64,000 nucleotides of DNA. Source: Arthrobacter sp. MYb227 (GTDB lineage: Bacteria; Actinomycetota; Actinomycetes; Actinomycetales; Micrococcaceae). The notes below the pieces were generated by a model that was given only the letters and a program-made list of their open reading frames with translations, was not told the DNA's origin and made no database searches. The number at the start of each line of letters is the position of its first letter. The first letter of the stretch is position 1. Made by a program: the position numbers and the translations under genes. Shown here one piece after another: positions 28,576 to 38,073 of the stretch. Location: contig NZ_PCPT01000005.1 of the NCBI RefSeq assembly GCF_002975435.1, forward strand, positions 1 to 64,000, given 5' to 3'.

Positions 28576-31500
28576 GGGTTCATAGCCTCGAAATGCAGGC
28601 CTTTGGGCCCTTTGCTAAGCGTGCAATCATCGACTTTGATGCGCTTTCCGAGGGCGGAATCTTCCTGCTCAACGGTGAAACGGGTGCTGGTAAAACAAGT
28701 GTGCTCGATGGAATTTGCTATGCGCTCTACGGCTCCCTGCCCGGAGTACGCCTAGGTACCAAGTCACTGCGCAGCGACCATGCCGGGGCCGACATCGTTC
28801 CGGAAGTTACCTGCGTTTTCTCCACCTCCGGACGCCGCTTTGAGGTCACGCGCTCGCCGGCCTGGGATCGGCCTTCTAAACGTGGCAAGAACGGCACCAC
28901 ACTGGCCCAGGCCCAAAGCAGGTTGCGTGAACTGGTGGATGGTGTGTGGGTTGAAAAATCCACGCGTAACGATGAGGTGAGCCAGGCTCTTAGTGATGTG
29001 CTGGGGTTGGATCGAGAACAATTCACCAAGGTTGCCATGTTGCCCCAGGGTGCCTTTGCCGAGTTCTTGCGCGCCAAGGACAAGGACCGCGAAGAGTTAC
29101 TGCGCAAACTTTTTGATACGACTGATTATGCGATGACCGAAAGGATCTTGGGTGAGCGTTTTGCCGCGGCAAAGCTTGAAGCCGAAGAAGCCGAACGTCA
29201 GCAGCGCACCGCCATCGAACAACTCATGAGCGATGCGATAGGTACGCTATTTAGCCCTGAAGGCGAGCTTTCGGAAGCTGATACGCAATTACTTCAGGAT
29301 GGGGCGATCGATGAATTGGGGGTCTCCTTTGAGAATGCTTTAGAGACCAAGCGCGAAGTCTTGGGAAGGCAACGAGAGCAGGCCGATGAGCGGCTAGATT
29401 CTTCTCGCACAGTGCAAGAAACGCTCAGTGCTCGGGTCAAACGGCATGCACAATTTGCCGAACTGACCGAGCTTCGCAAAACCCATGAAGCGCAAGCGCC
29501 GGAAATCCTGAGACTTCTAGCGGACCTTGAACTAGACAGAGTCGCCTCCGGGATCGGTGCCTACCACCAGCAAGTACTTGATGCGCTAGAGACCCATCGG
29601 GATGCCGAAACTGTACTGAAGCAAAGTGCTCAGGCCGGCTTGTCCGCGCTGACTAACCAAGAATCCGAGGCACTCGGCGGCCAGGACGCCGCGCTCTTTG
29701 AACGCGCACAGCTCGGCGGAGCTACGGCCGAGGATATCCAAGGGCTGAGTAACTTTGCCACCGACGCGGCACAACGGGCCACCAAACAAGCGGCTGTCAT
29801 TGAAGCGGCACTTCCCGATGAAGCGGAACTCGAAGCTACCAAAAAAGAACTTACAAAACTTGAGAATGGATTAAGAACCCAACACGCGGAGCAAAGAATT
29901 CGTGCTGAAGCGACGCAGAAGATTCGTGAAGAACTTCCCGAACTTGAGGTAGCAAGTACCAGCGCCGAAGCGGTGCTTGCCTCCCTGCCCGGGCTCAACG
30001 AAGCAGTGGATCGTGCCACCGAACGCAGAGAATCCGTGATTGCGCGCGATAAGGCACTGCAAGCTCAGCTGAAGGTTCATGGCGAATTCAATGAGGCACA
30101 GGGGCATACCTTGACCCTGCGCGAGGGACACCAAGAGCTTTTCACCTTACGGTTGGAGCAGTCGGCAGCAAGCTTGGCGGCCCAATTGCATGCGGGTGAA
30201 GAATGCCTGGTATGTGGTTCGGTGGAACACCCAAACCCGGCAACGGTGCCCGAGGGCGAGTTAGTAAGCTCCGGGGATCTCGAGCAGGCACAGCACGCCG
30301 TTGAACTTTCCCAGAAGAAAACGGAAAGGGTGGCCGCGCGCCTAGAAGCCGCAAATACGGCCTTGGCGGTGCTGCGGGACAAGGTGGGGGAATTGGAATT
30401 GGGTGAAGCTAAGGCCGAACTCGATGTAGCGACCTTTGCCTTGGGCCAGGCGACTGCATTATCTGCAACGGCGACCAGGGCCGCGTTGGAGCTCGACGCC
30501 GCACACAAGCAGCTCGAAACACTACTTGAGGCAACGGCAAGAGCAACTACCGCTATCGAGGTTGCCCAGACCAAGAGTGAGGGTGCCAAGGAGCGCATCA
30601 TCAAACTTGCCGAGAACCTAGCTGTTCTGGGTGGCGCGGGTCAGGACCTACGCAATCGTCATACCGAGCTGGGCGCGCGGGCCGGCATCCTTGAGAAACT
30701 TGTGCGTGAGGCAACGACACTACTTGGTGCGCAACGTGCCGCAATGCTGGCCCAACAGCAATGGAATCGCAAACTTGCCGAGGCTAACATTGCCGACACC
30801 CAAGCCTGGGAAGCACAGCTGTTGCCTGCCCTCGGGCGTGAAGCAGCAAAGACCCGGACCAACGCTCATGAGCAACAAAGCGTACGAATTTCCACGCTTG
30901 CAGATGCGCCAGAAACGGCACTTGCACGCACGGAAGCAGAATTGGGCATCGGTACGCCAAGCGATGAAGAGCTAAGCGACGCAGCGGATACCGTGAACAT
31001 GGCGTTAGCCGCACGCGATGAGGTGTTGGCAGCCGATGCGGTGCTGAGTAGCTACGCGGGCCGTCTAGAATCCGGCAGAAATCGGCTCACCGAGCTGGCC
31101 CGCGAACAAGGCCCGGTCATCGAGAAGTTCACTACTCTCAAATCCATGGCGGATCTGGCCCGCGGGCTGGGGGAGAACCGGCTGAAAATGACGCTAAGTA
31201 CCTACGTCCTGGCGGCCCGGCTCGAGGCCGTTGCCCTCGCAGCAACCCAACGACTCATGCTGATGAGCGGGCAACGTTATGCGTTGGTGCATGATGACAC
31301 CCCGCGCGGAAACAATAAGTCAGGACTCGGATTACAGATTCTTGATGCATGGACCGGGGTGCGTCGAGACACTCAAACGTTATCGGGTGGGGAATCATTT
31401 ATGGCCTCACTGGCCCTGGCACTGGGGTTAGCCGATGTGATTCAACAGCAAAGCGGCGGCATCGATATTGAAACACTCTTTGTCGATGAGGGGTTCGGTT

Positions 31501-31676
31501 CCCTTGATGCCGACACCTTGGAACAGGTCATGGATGCCTTGGAAGCATTGCGTAGCGGTGGCCGTGTGATTGGTGTGGTCTCGCACGTTGCGGATATGAA
31601 ACAGCGCATTGCCACGCGATTGAATGTGCACAAGGGGCGCAATGGCTCCACGGTGTCAATGGACATCACAGGCTAG
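28572..31676 (+). CDS. sbcC: Exonuclease SbcC (Rad50-type ATPase)
   Basis: 1034 residues. Walker A at GETGAGKTSVLD (about residue 35), long coiled coils, a zinc hook CLVCG near residue 545, then the signature and Walker B: LSGGESFMASLALALGLAD and TLFVDEGFGSLD. Coils dimerise at the hook, tethering DNA ends for SbcD. Follows sbcD directly. Normal length for the family. Confidence 0.94.
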   Translation: MRVHSLEMQAFGPFAKRAIIDFDALSEGGIFLLNGETGAGKTSVLDGICYALYGSLPGVRLGTKSLRSDHAGADIVPEVTCVFSTSGRRFEVTRSPAWDRPSKRGKNGTTLAQAQSRLRELVDGVWVEKSTRNDEVSQALSDVLGLDREQFTKVAMLPQGAFAEFLRAKDKDREELLRKLFDTTDYAMTERILGERFAAAKLEAEEAERQQRTAIEQLMSDAIGTLFSPEGELSEADTQLLQDGAIDELGVSFENALETKREVLGRQREQADERLDSSRTVQETLSARVKRHAQFAELTELRKTHEAQAPEILRLLADLELDRVASGIGAYHQQVLDALETHRDAETVLKQSAQAGLSALTNQESEALGGQDAALFERAQLGGATAEDIQGLSNFATDAAQRATKQAAVIEAALPDEAELEATKKELTKLENGLRTQHAEQRIRAEATQKIREELPELEVASTSAEAVLASLPGLNEAVDRATERRESVIARDKALQAQLKVHGEFNEAQGHTLTLREGHQELFTLRLEQSAASLAAQLHAGEECLVCGSVEHPNPATVPEGELVSSGDLEQAQHAVELSQKKTERVAARLEAANTALAVLRDKVGELELGEAKAELDVATFALGQATALSATATRAALELDAAHKQLETLLEATARATTAIEVAQTKSEGAKERIIKLAENLAVLGGAGQDLRNRHTELGARAGILEKLVREATTLLGAQRAAMLAQQQWNRKLAEANIADTQAWEAQLLPALGREAAKTRTNAHEQQSVRISTLADAPETALARTEAELGIGTPSDEELSDAADTVNMALAARDEVLAADAVLSSYAGRLESGRNRLTELAREQGPVIEKFTTLKSMADLARGLGENRLKMTLSTYVLAARLEAVALAATQRLMLMSGQRYALVHDDTPRGNNKSGLGLQILDAWTGVRRDTQTLSGGESFMASLALALGLADVIQQQSGGIDIETLFVDEGFGSLDADTLEQVMDALEALRSGGRVIGVVSHVADMKQRIATRLNVHKGRNGSTVSMDITG

Positions 31677-31743
31677 TTGAGGGTTAGCTCGGCTAGACTG
31701 GGAGTCGTTTGATCAGGGTTTTGCGCATCGGGAGGCTGGGACG

Positions 31744-33036
31744 GTGCGCGCACATAGGTGGAGTACCCAAATTTCAATGTCTAAAACTTCTTCCGACCCC
31801 TCGAAGGTAACCTCGGGTTCGCCTTATGCGGCGTTGCCGCCGCTGGTGGGTTGGGCTTTCTTCCCGCTTGGCTTTTTTGCCAGGCTGCCATTGGCAATGC
31901 TCACCATTGGATCGATGACGCTGCTCATTGACTCCACGGGCTCTTATGCCATGGGCGGGCTTGCCGCGGCCATGGTGGGGCTAGGCTCCGCCGTGGGCGG
32001 ACCGACCATTGGGTATCTATCCGATCGGATCGGCCAGCGCCGCGTGTTGTTGCCAGTTGCGCTGCTGCAAACAATCATGATTGCCGCGCTGACCTGGTTT
32101 GGTGGACCCGCTGCCGGGGGGCCCGTGTGGCTGATTGTGTTGCTCTCGCTTTTGGCCGGCGCCGCCGGTCCCCAGGTGGGTCCGTTGGCACGTGTGCGTT
32201 GGATGGCAATTACCCGTAAACGTGAAACCGGTGGCCGAGAATTATCTGCGGCGCTGAGCTATGAAAGCATGGTCGACGAGCTCGGCTTTGTGCTGGGCCC
32301 GGCCGCCGTGGGGCTCTTTGCCGCATTGATCGCCCCGTGGCTACCGCTGGCAATTGCAGCGGTCATGACGCTGATCCTGGTACCGCTCTTTGCCTTGCAC
32401 CACACAGAAAAGGCTGTGCTGCCGCAGGTCAAGACGATTGCCAAGATCAAACTTTCGCCAAACCAAATTGCCGGAATCAGCATTGCCGTGATCGGCATGA
32501 TCGGCATGGGAACGTTCTTCGGATCGAGTGCCGCTGGCACCCTTGCCTTCGCCGGGGCGATGGGTAACGCAAATATTGGTGGACTGCTTTACGCGGCAGT
32601 GGGAGCCACGAGCTCCATTGCCGCACTTTCCGTTGCCTTTTGGCCCAGTGGATGGCCGCAGGCCTCACGTTGGTTAGCGTGCGCCATCTTTATGGTTCCG
32701 GCAGCACTGCTGCTGCAGCTGCCCGGCAACATTCCTTGGATGGTTGCAGCGCTGCTACTGGTGGGGATCCCGGTGGGTCCGATTCTTGTCACAATCTTCA
32801 CCCTGGGTGGAGAAATTGCTCCGCCGGAGCGGCTCTCGACCGTCATGACGCTTTTATCATCGGGGATCGTTGTCGGAACCTCAATCGGCAACGGCTTTGC
32901 CGGGCTCCTTGCTGACTCGCATGGATATTCCGGGGCCTTTGGTGTTGCTGCCTCGGCGGCGCTTTTGCTCTTGCTCTCCGGTATTGCGATGGTCGTGCTG
33001 CGGGCACGACAGCAGCGCCGGATGCTTGCCAGCTAG
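31744..33036 (+). CDS. MFS transporter
   Basis: 430 residues, twelve predicted membrane segments. The loop after helix 2 carries GYLSDRIGQRRVL, the MFS motif A. GTG at 31744 has GGAGG eight bases upstream; an ATG at 31777 would shorten it by 11 residues. Substrate not evident; similar proteins are drug or sugar exporters. Single gene with its own terminator. Confidence 0.82.
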   Translation: MRAHRWSTQISMSKTSSDPSKVTSGSPYAALPPLVGWAFFPLGFFARLPLAMLTIGSMTLLIDSTGSYAMGGLAAAMVGLGSAVGGPTIGYLSDRIGQRRVLLPVALLQTIMIAALTWFGGPAAGGPVWLIVLLSLLAGAAGPQVGPLARVRWMAITRKRETGGRELSAALSYESMVDELGFVLGPAAVGLFAALIAPWLPLAIAAVMTLILVPLFALHHTEKAVLPQVKTIAKIKLSPNQIAGISIAVIGMIGMGTFFGSSAAGTLAFAGAMGNANIGGLLYAAVGATSSIAALSVAFWPSGWPQASRWLACAIFMVPAALLLQLPGNIPWMVAALLLVGIPVGPILVTIFTLGGEIAPPERLSTVMTLLSSGIVVGTSIGNGFAGLLADSHGYSGAFGVAASAALLLLLSGIAMVVLRARQQRRMLAS

Positions 33037-33050
33037 AAGTTTCTTTGTGC

Positions 33051-33093
33051 ACGAGTCAGTTTCCATCAGGGTAATCGGTGGAAACTGACTCGT
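33051..33093 (+). terminator. Terminator of the MFS gene
   Basis: A perfect 15-bp stem: ACGAGTCAGTTTCCA at 33051-33065 with TGGAAACTGACTCGT at 33079-33093, followed by a pyrimidine-rich stretch. It lies 15 bases after the MFS stop. The rest of the gap to 33265 holds nothing else recognised. Confidence 0.85.
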
Positions 33094-33265
33094 TTCGTTC
33101 TTAACTCTCGGCGGCGGCTAAATAGATCGTCCTGATTGTTACTGATAGCCGTGGCAATGACGAATGAAATACCTTGTCAGGGGACAATGGAGAAGAAATC
33201 AACCGCTAGCACTTGCCCCCCATTCCTTAGTGCGCGATTGAAGATCTCAAACTAAGGAATATCCC

Positions 33266-34233
33266 ATGAGAGTCATTGCTGTACTTGCAAGCGTGCTTTG
33301 GTTGACGGGGTGTGCTGGAGCCCAGTCAGATACCAGCGACTCTTTTAGCAGTCAACCGCCGGTGCCGAGCCCAAATACCGAGTGATCTGCACGAAACTCT
33401 GTTCAAGTCTCTGAAACCGCAACGTGTCACGCGATCATTGACGACGACGGTGGAATAGTTGTGGAAGCCGCAAACTTCCTGACTGATATGACGGAAATTA
33501 ATGAATCGACAGTTGCCAAAGCGAAAGTCATTGGAAACGCACTGGATGGTGCTGCGAGCACGGCTTCTGAACGGTTCGGACAGTTGCTCGGGACGATGAA
33601 AGAATCCTTCGACGATTTTGTTGAATCCTATGACAAGAGAGTGACGTTTGAATTTGTTGCCGAAAGGTTCAAGGCTTCATCAAGCGAAGTCCTGGAAGTC
33701 TGCGGAACGCTAATTACCTCACCGGCACTTCATGCTCCGAGTCCCTCCCAAAGTTCATCGTCATCGTCATCGGTTGCTTCCAGCGCTGACGATGACGCGG
33801 CAGCCGAAGTTGAAGCTCAGGAAAAGCTCAGGCCAAGGAGGAAGCTGAAGTGAAGGCGGCAGTCGAGGCCGAAGCTAAGGAGAAAGCAGAAGCCGAAGAA
33901 AAGTTAGCAGCCGAAGCTGAGGCCAAGGAAGAGTTAGAGTCCGGCACAACGAGCCAGCAAAACGCACGTCGACTTGCGGAAAACTACCTTGAATATTCTG
34001 CCTTTCCACGCAAAAGCCTGATCAGTCAGTTGAAATACGAAGGTTTTTCGGTCAAGGACGCGACCTGGGCGCTTGATCACATGAGCGTTGACCGGAACGC
34101 GCAAGCGGCCGCCTCGGCCAAAAATTATCTTGAATATACTGCCTTCTCTCAAAAGAGCTTGACCGAACAGTTGATTTATGAGGGCTTTACTCCAAAGCAA
34201 GCCACATATGGAGTGAGCAAAACCGGCCTCTAG
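33266..34233 (+). pseudogene. Broken Ltp-type (host cell surface-exposed) lipoprotein gene
   Basis: The start at 33266, after TAAGGAA, encodes a lipoprotein signal with lipobox LTGC (lipid Cys16). In the same frame a TGA at 33383-33385 interrupts it, then the frame continues through VEAANFLTDMTE and a Ser-rich, acidic region. Around 33820-33830 the reading shifts by -1 into the frame that ends at 34233. That part has Glu/Ala/Lys repeats and then two Ltp repeats: ENYLEYSAFPRKSLISQLKY and KNYLEYTAFSQKSLTEQLIY. So one nonsense and one frameshift. In phages and bacteria Ltp repeats can block DNA entry at the membrane (phage TP-J34 Ltp). Sequencing errors could also explain it. Confidence 0.75.
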
Positions 34234-34260
34234 GGATGAAGCCAGCTATTGGTCAGCAAG

Positions 34261-34980
34261 CTAGCCCAGTTCTGCCTCGATAGCCCGGGCGGCTAGGGCA
34301 ATGCGTTCGCCAATGGCGGCGTTACTGAGTTGTGCGGAGCCGCTGCTGTAGACAACCGCAACTGCTGCTGGAAGCTGGCCCGGGACCTCGATGGGCACGG
34401 CAACAGAGGAAAGCCCTGCGATCACCTCGTCGATGCTTGTCGCATAGCCAAGTTGTGCTGCTGCGCGGGCTTCCGCACGGTAGGGGTGGCCGGTCTTCAG
34501 CCCCGCCCATTGGGCCTCGGAAAGTGAAGATTGCATGGCGATACCCGGGGCCCCATGGTCAAAGGGGTGTCGGGTGCCAGGGCGTTGAATGACCGCGGCG
34601 TGCACGTGGCGCGGTTCAACGGTCACCAATGTTGTGCATTCATCCTGGTCCCAGAGCACAACAAACGCACACATTTTCAGTTCGTTGGCCAGTGTGGTTA
34701 ACTCCGGAAGCGCGGCGCTTTGTAGATCTCTTTGCACGCTGCGTGCCAGCACGGCAAGGCCGGGTGCGCTTTGCACGAGCCCGGTTTCATCACGGCTGAC
34801 CAACCGGTGATCTTCCAGAGTGCGCAAAATGCGGTAGGCGATGGAGCGGTGCACCCCAAGGTCTTCGGCAAGCTGTGCAATGGTGCGTGGTCCTGTGGCA
34901 TCGGCCAAAAGTTCGAGCATCCGAATGCCGCGCGAAAGGGTCTGGGATGCCGGGGCCTTGGGTGTGGATAACTGTGGCAA
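34261..34980 (-). CDS. IclR-family transcriptional regulator
   Basis: 239 residues from a TTG at 34980, which has GAAAGG six bases upstream; the open frame to 35208 is a non-coding extension. N-terminal winged helix (TLSRGIRMLELLADA, then TIAQLAEDLGVHRSIAYRILRTLEDHRLV) and a C-terminal effector domain (PGTRHPFDHGAPGIAMQ; YATSIDEVIAGLSSVAVPI). Divergent from the MHS transporter, with a palindrome between them, so it probably controls that gene. Ligand unknown, likely an aromatic or organic acid related to the transporter's substrate. Confidence 0.88.
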   Translation of the reverse strand: MPQLSTPKAPASQTLSRGIRMLELLADATGPRTIAQLAEDLGVHRSIAYRILRTLEDHRLVSRDETGLVQSAPGLAVLARSVQRDLQSAALPELTTLANELKMCAFVVLWDQDECTTLVTVEPRHVHAAVIQRPGTRHPFDHGAPGIAMQSSLSEAQWAGLKTGHPYRAEARAAAQLGYATSIDEVIAGLSSVAVPIEVPGQLPAAVAVVYSSGSAQLSNAAIGERIALAARAIEAELG

Positions 34981-35239
34981 CTGGTACCTTTCGTGGAACG
35001 TGCTAGGCGAGCTGTTGAAGAGGATCGGGGGTGATCTGGCGAGTCGGGGGATTTGGTTCGAAAGAAGAACCGAGAGTTCGATATTAGAATACTCGCTTTG
35101 CCGCTGCCGGAAGCGAATGGCGCAATGGAGTCCCCGGAAAGGCGAGGTGAGCTGGTCTGATGCGAAAGGGGTTGTCTCAGAGTCTGGACTGCGCGTGATG
35201 ATGGTCACGGAAGTGGGGTATCATGATGCGTGTCACAAT

Positions 35240-35253
35240 ACCGTCCGAACGGT
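35240..35253. promoter_or_regulatory. Candidate IclR operator (ACCGT-CCGA-ACGGT)
   Basis: A 14-bp dyad with perfect 5-bp arms in the 333-base gap between the divergent IclR and MHS transporter genes, about 60 bases before the transporter ATG. A TATCAT element upstream could be a -10. No other structure of note in this gap. Confidence 0.5.
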
Positions 35254-35313
35254 CGGTAACGTGAATCACAAACATTTCGCTAGTGCACCGCGCACACCAG
35301 ACTTGGAGTTTCC

Positions 35314-36684
35314 ATGGCCTCTGCATCTTTGGCGGCAAGCTCAAAGCGTTCCGAGGAACGCCGCGTTCTTGCAGGCACATTGGTTGGCACCACCATCGAG
35401 TGGTACGACTTCTTCATCTTCGCTCAGCTCACAGCAACGCTGCTGACCCCGCTCTTCCTCAAGCCGCTGGGTGAATCCAGCCCGGGACTAGCCCAGATCC
35501 TATCGTTCGCGATGATCGGTATTTCCTTCCTCTTCCGTCCGCTGGGCGCCATCGTCGCCGGCCACTTGGGCGATAAGTACGGCCGCAAGAAGATTCTTGT
35601 TGCAACCCTGATCCTCATGGGTGCGGCAACCGCGCTCATCGGTCTGCTGCCAACCTACGCACAGATCGGTTTCTGGGCCCCGCTCATGCTGGTCTTCCTA
35701 CGCATCGTCCAGGGCTTCTCAGCCGGTGGCGAATGGGGCGGCGCTGCCCTGATGGCCGTAGAGCACGCACCCGAGAACAAGCGTGGCTACTTCGGTGCCT
35801 ACCCGCAGATCGGTGTCCCGATCGGTATGATCCTGGCAACCGGCATGCTTTACATCCTGCGTGTAGCAATGACTCCGGAACAGTTCATGGCTTGGGGCTG
35901 GCGTATTCCGTTCCTCCTCTCGGTGGTACTGATCGTAGTAGGCCACCTCATCCGTAAGGCAGTTGAAGAATCACCGGTCTTCAAGCAGTTGGCTACGCGC
36001 AAGGCATCCGAGCACACCCCGCTCAAGCAGCTCTTCCAGTCCAACACCAAGGAAGTTATCCAGGCTGCACTGATCTTCATCTCGAATAACGCCGCAGGCT
36101 ACCTGGTCATCGCGTTCTTCATCTCCTACACCACCAAGGTGTTGGGCATGGAAATGGCACCGGTGCTGCTGGCTACCACCATTGGTTCGGTCGGTTGGCT
36201 GATCTTCACCCTCGTCGGAGGCTGGCTTTCGGATATCATCGGTCGCCGCACCACCTTTGTTATTGGTTACGCGATCATCTTTGTCTGGATGATCCCGATG
36301 TTCATGCTCATTGACACCGGATCGATCTACCTTTATGGACTCTCGGTCTTCATCCTGACCATTGGTCTGGGCCTGTCCTACGGGCCGCAGTCGGCAATGT
36401 ACGCAGAAATGTTCCCTGCCCACATTCGCTACTCCGGCATTTCGATTGGCTACGCCCTGGGTGCAATCCTTGGTGGCGCGTTCGCAGCGACGATTGCTCA
36501 GGTATTACTTGAAGAGACCGGCAAGTCCATCTCGATTGCCATCTACATCATGGTCATGACCATCATCTCCGTAGCCGGTGTGCTCTGGGTTGGCGAAACC
36601 AAGGGCAACAACCTGCACGTTGAAGATGCAGACCCGGAGCTTGTTGCTCTGGCTGAGAAGGCTGACAAGGCGGCTCAGGCCTAA
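35314..36684 (+). CDS. MHS-family major facilitator (metabolite:H+ symporter)
   Basis: 456 residues, twelve membrane segments. Typical MHS features: start TTIEWYDFFIFAQL, then GHLGDKYGRKKIL (motif A of the MFS), and FSAGGEWGGAALMAVEHAPE. This subfamily imports acids or betaines such as shikimate, proline betaine, citrate or alpha-ketoglutarate. TTGGAG five bases before the ATG. Divergent from an IclR regulator that probably senses the imported compound. Confidence 0.88.
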   Translation: MASASLAASSKRSEERRVLAGTLVGTTIEWYDFFIFAQLTATLLTPLFLKPLGESSPGLAQILSFAMIGISFLFRPLGAIVAGHLGDKYGRKKILVATLILMGAATALIGLLPTYAQIGFWAPLMLVFLRIVQGFSAGGEWGGAALMAVEHAPENKRGYFGAYPQIGVPIGMILATGMLYILRVAMTPEQFMAWGWRIPFLLSVVLIVVGHLIRKAVEESPVFKQLATRKASEHTPLKQLFQSNTKEVIQAALIFISNNAAGYLVIAFFISYTTKVLGMEMAPVLLATTIGSVGWLIFTLVGGWLSDIIGRRTTFVIGYAIIFVWMIPMFMLIDTGSIYLYGLSVFILTIGLGLSYGPQSAMYAEMFPAHIRYSGISIGYALGAILGGAFAATIAQVLLEETGKSISIAIYIMVMTIISVAGVLWVGETKGNNLHVEDADPELVALAEKADKAAQA

Positions 36685-36713
36685 AACGGCATCTCACTAG
36701 CGAGATAAAACCC

Positions 36714-36785
36714 AAAGACCGGTCCGGTTCGTCATTCGTTTCCCCTCCGAAAGGCGGGAGAGAAAACGAAGCGGGCCGGTCTTTT
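36714..36785 (+). terminator. Large nested terminator of the MHS gene
   Basis: Outer arms AAAGACCGGTCC (36714-36725) and GGGCCGGTCTTTT (ending 36785), with an inner pairing of TTCGTTT and AAACGAA. A T-run follows the outer stem on the + strand. Confidence 0.8.
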
Positions 36786-36852
36786 GTGTGCCATGCAACG
36801 CCGATGATCTCTGGTGAGTATCACGGACGCAGTGAAGCCGAAGATGTGTGAG

Positions 36853-37521
36853 TCAGAGATGAGGAATCAACGCGATGATTTCTTTGTCGCTGACCGAATC
36901 AAAACGCGAATAGAACGCACTCACGGTGTTGAAAACCTTGGGGGAGATGATGCTGATGAACTCATCGGCACTGTCGCTCAGATCGGCACGAGCGGAGGTT
37001 GGCGCCACGGGTAGTGCGACAATGACGCGCTTGGGCCCCGCGGCACGCACGGCATCAATGGCCGCGAGCATGCTGGCCCCGGAGGCCGCGCCATCGTCAA
37101 CCAAGATCACGGTGCGCCCGGACACCGGAAGCACAATCTCTCCGATGAGCCGTTCCTGGAGCTCGGCAAGTTCCTCGCGGGCCTGAGCTTCAACAGCGGC
37201 AAGAATTTCGGCACTGAATTTCTCCTGAGTCGGGCCCCAGATGCGCTTGACGTATTGCAACGAGGTGTTTTGCCCATAGGAGGCAAGCGCCGCGAAAGAA
37301 ACATCACTGCGCTCGGGCACCACGAGCCTGCGCACGGCAAGCGCATCGACCTCAACCCCTAGAATGCGGGCGGTCTCCGCAGCCACGGGAACTCCTCCGC
37401 GCAATAGCCCCAAAACCAGCACATTGGGATCTTGGGAATAGGTTGTCAGCGCCGCGGCCAAGAACTCTCCGGCCTCGACCCTGTCAGAAAAGCGGATGGG
37501 AGTTGTACGAGCAGATGTCAT
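36853..37521 (-). CDS. Phosphoribosyltransferase-fold protein (copy 1)
   Basis: 222 residues. Type I PRTase fold: LVLGLLRGGVPVAAETA and the PRPP-binding loop TVILVDDGAASGASM at residues 138-151. Such proteins are often annotated as PRTases of unknown substrate. A second copy of equal length lies at 39014-39682, about 1.5 kb away, sharing the same motifs in the same order. Stop is convergent with the MHS gene. Divergent from the META lipoprotein genes. Confidence 0.8.
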   Translation of the reverse strand: MTSARTTPIRFSDRVEAGEFLAAALTTYSQDPNVLVLGLLRGGVPVAAETARILGVEVDALAVRRLVVPERSDVSFAALASYGQNTSLQYVKRIWGPTQEKFSAEILAAVEAQAREELAELQERLIGEIVLPVSGRTVILVDDGAASGASMLAAIDAVRAAGPKRVIVALPVAPTSARADLSDSADEFISIISPKVFNTVSAFYSRFDSVSDKEIIALIPHL

Positions 37522-37665
37522 AAGACCAAGTCTGCACCAGAACCGCCACGGAACCTCGCCATGACACCGCTGCCCACCCTATGCGATTCCCTTTCAACAT
37601 GAAGCCGTACATCGTTGGGAAATGTTGCAAGGAACATCTCAGGATGGCGCGCTATCCTGAGCTAC

Positions 37666-38028
37666 ATGCGCGGATCTTTGAAGGTGATTGCGGGACTCGG
37701 ATTGCTGATGGTGCTCGTTGGTTGCACCTCGGTCAGCGAGCCCCTGCTTGGCGAATGGCGCTCGGAGCAACTTGATGGGGCTTCGCTAGTGGTTAAACCC
37801 GATGGATCCTTCGATGGGTTTGATGGATGCAATTCCTTTGCCGGCAAGCTTCACGCGATCCCCGAAACACAGAATAGTTTCCAGATTGAGGTAAAAGTCG
37901 TGGGGGCCCAAGGATGCCTCAACGGTGAAGGTGCCTGGGCCTACAACACCGAACTGATTGAGTTTGACGGCAGCGGCTTTACTGCTTTTGATTCGCAGGG
38001 AATGATTTTGGGGGAATTTACCCGCTAG
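37666..38028 (+). CDS. META-domain lipoprotein (first of a tandem pair)
   Basis: 120 residues from ATG at 37666; the upstream frame is not coding. Lipobox LVGC with Cys20, then LLGEWRSEQLDG, a FDGCNSFAGK motif and a second cysteine (GCLNGEGAWA). META/HslJ-type proteins are small beta-barrel lipoproteins linked to stress; HslJ in E. coli is associated with novobiocin resistance. The second gene, 45 bases downstream, is clearly a paralogue. Confidence 0.8.
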   Translation: MRGSLKVIAGLGLLMVLVGCTSVSEPLLGEWRSEQLDGASLVVKPDGSFDGFDGCNSFAGKLHAIPETQNSFQIEVKVVGAQGCLNGEGAWAYNTELIEFDGSGFTAFDSQGMILGEFTR

Positions 38029-38073
38029 CTGAGGAATCGCGGGTTCCTGGTGGCGCACGCTAGCCTGTGGGGT

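Noticed and set aside
33383-33385. TGA inside the Ltp gene as a selenocysteine or readthrough codon.
   Set aside because: No SECIS-like hairpin or selenoprotein context, and a second frameshift in the same gene fits simple decay better.
33820-33832. Programmed -1 frameshift in the Ltp gene at the GAAAAG site.
   Set aside because: It does not fit the X XXY YYZ slippery form, and the stop upstream would block expression anyway.
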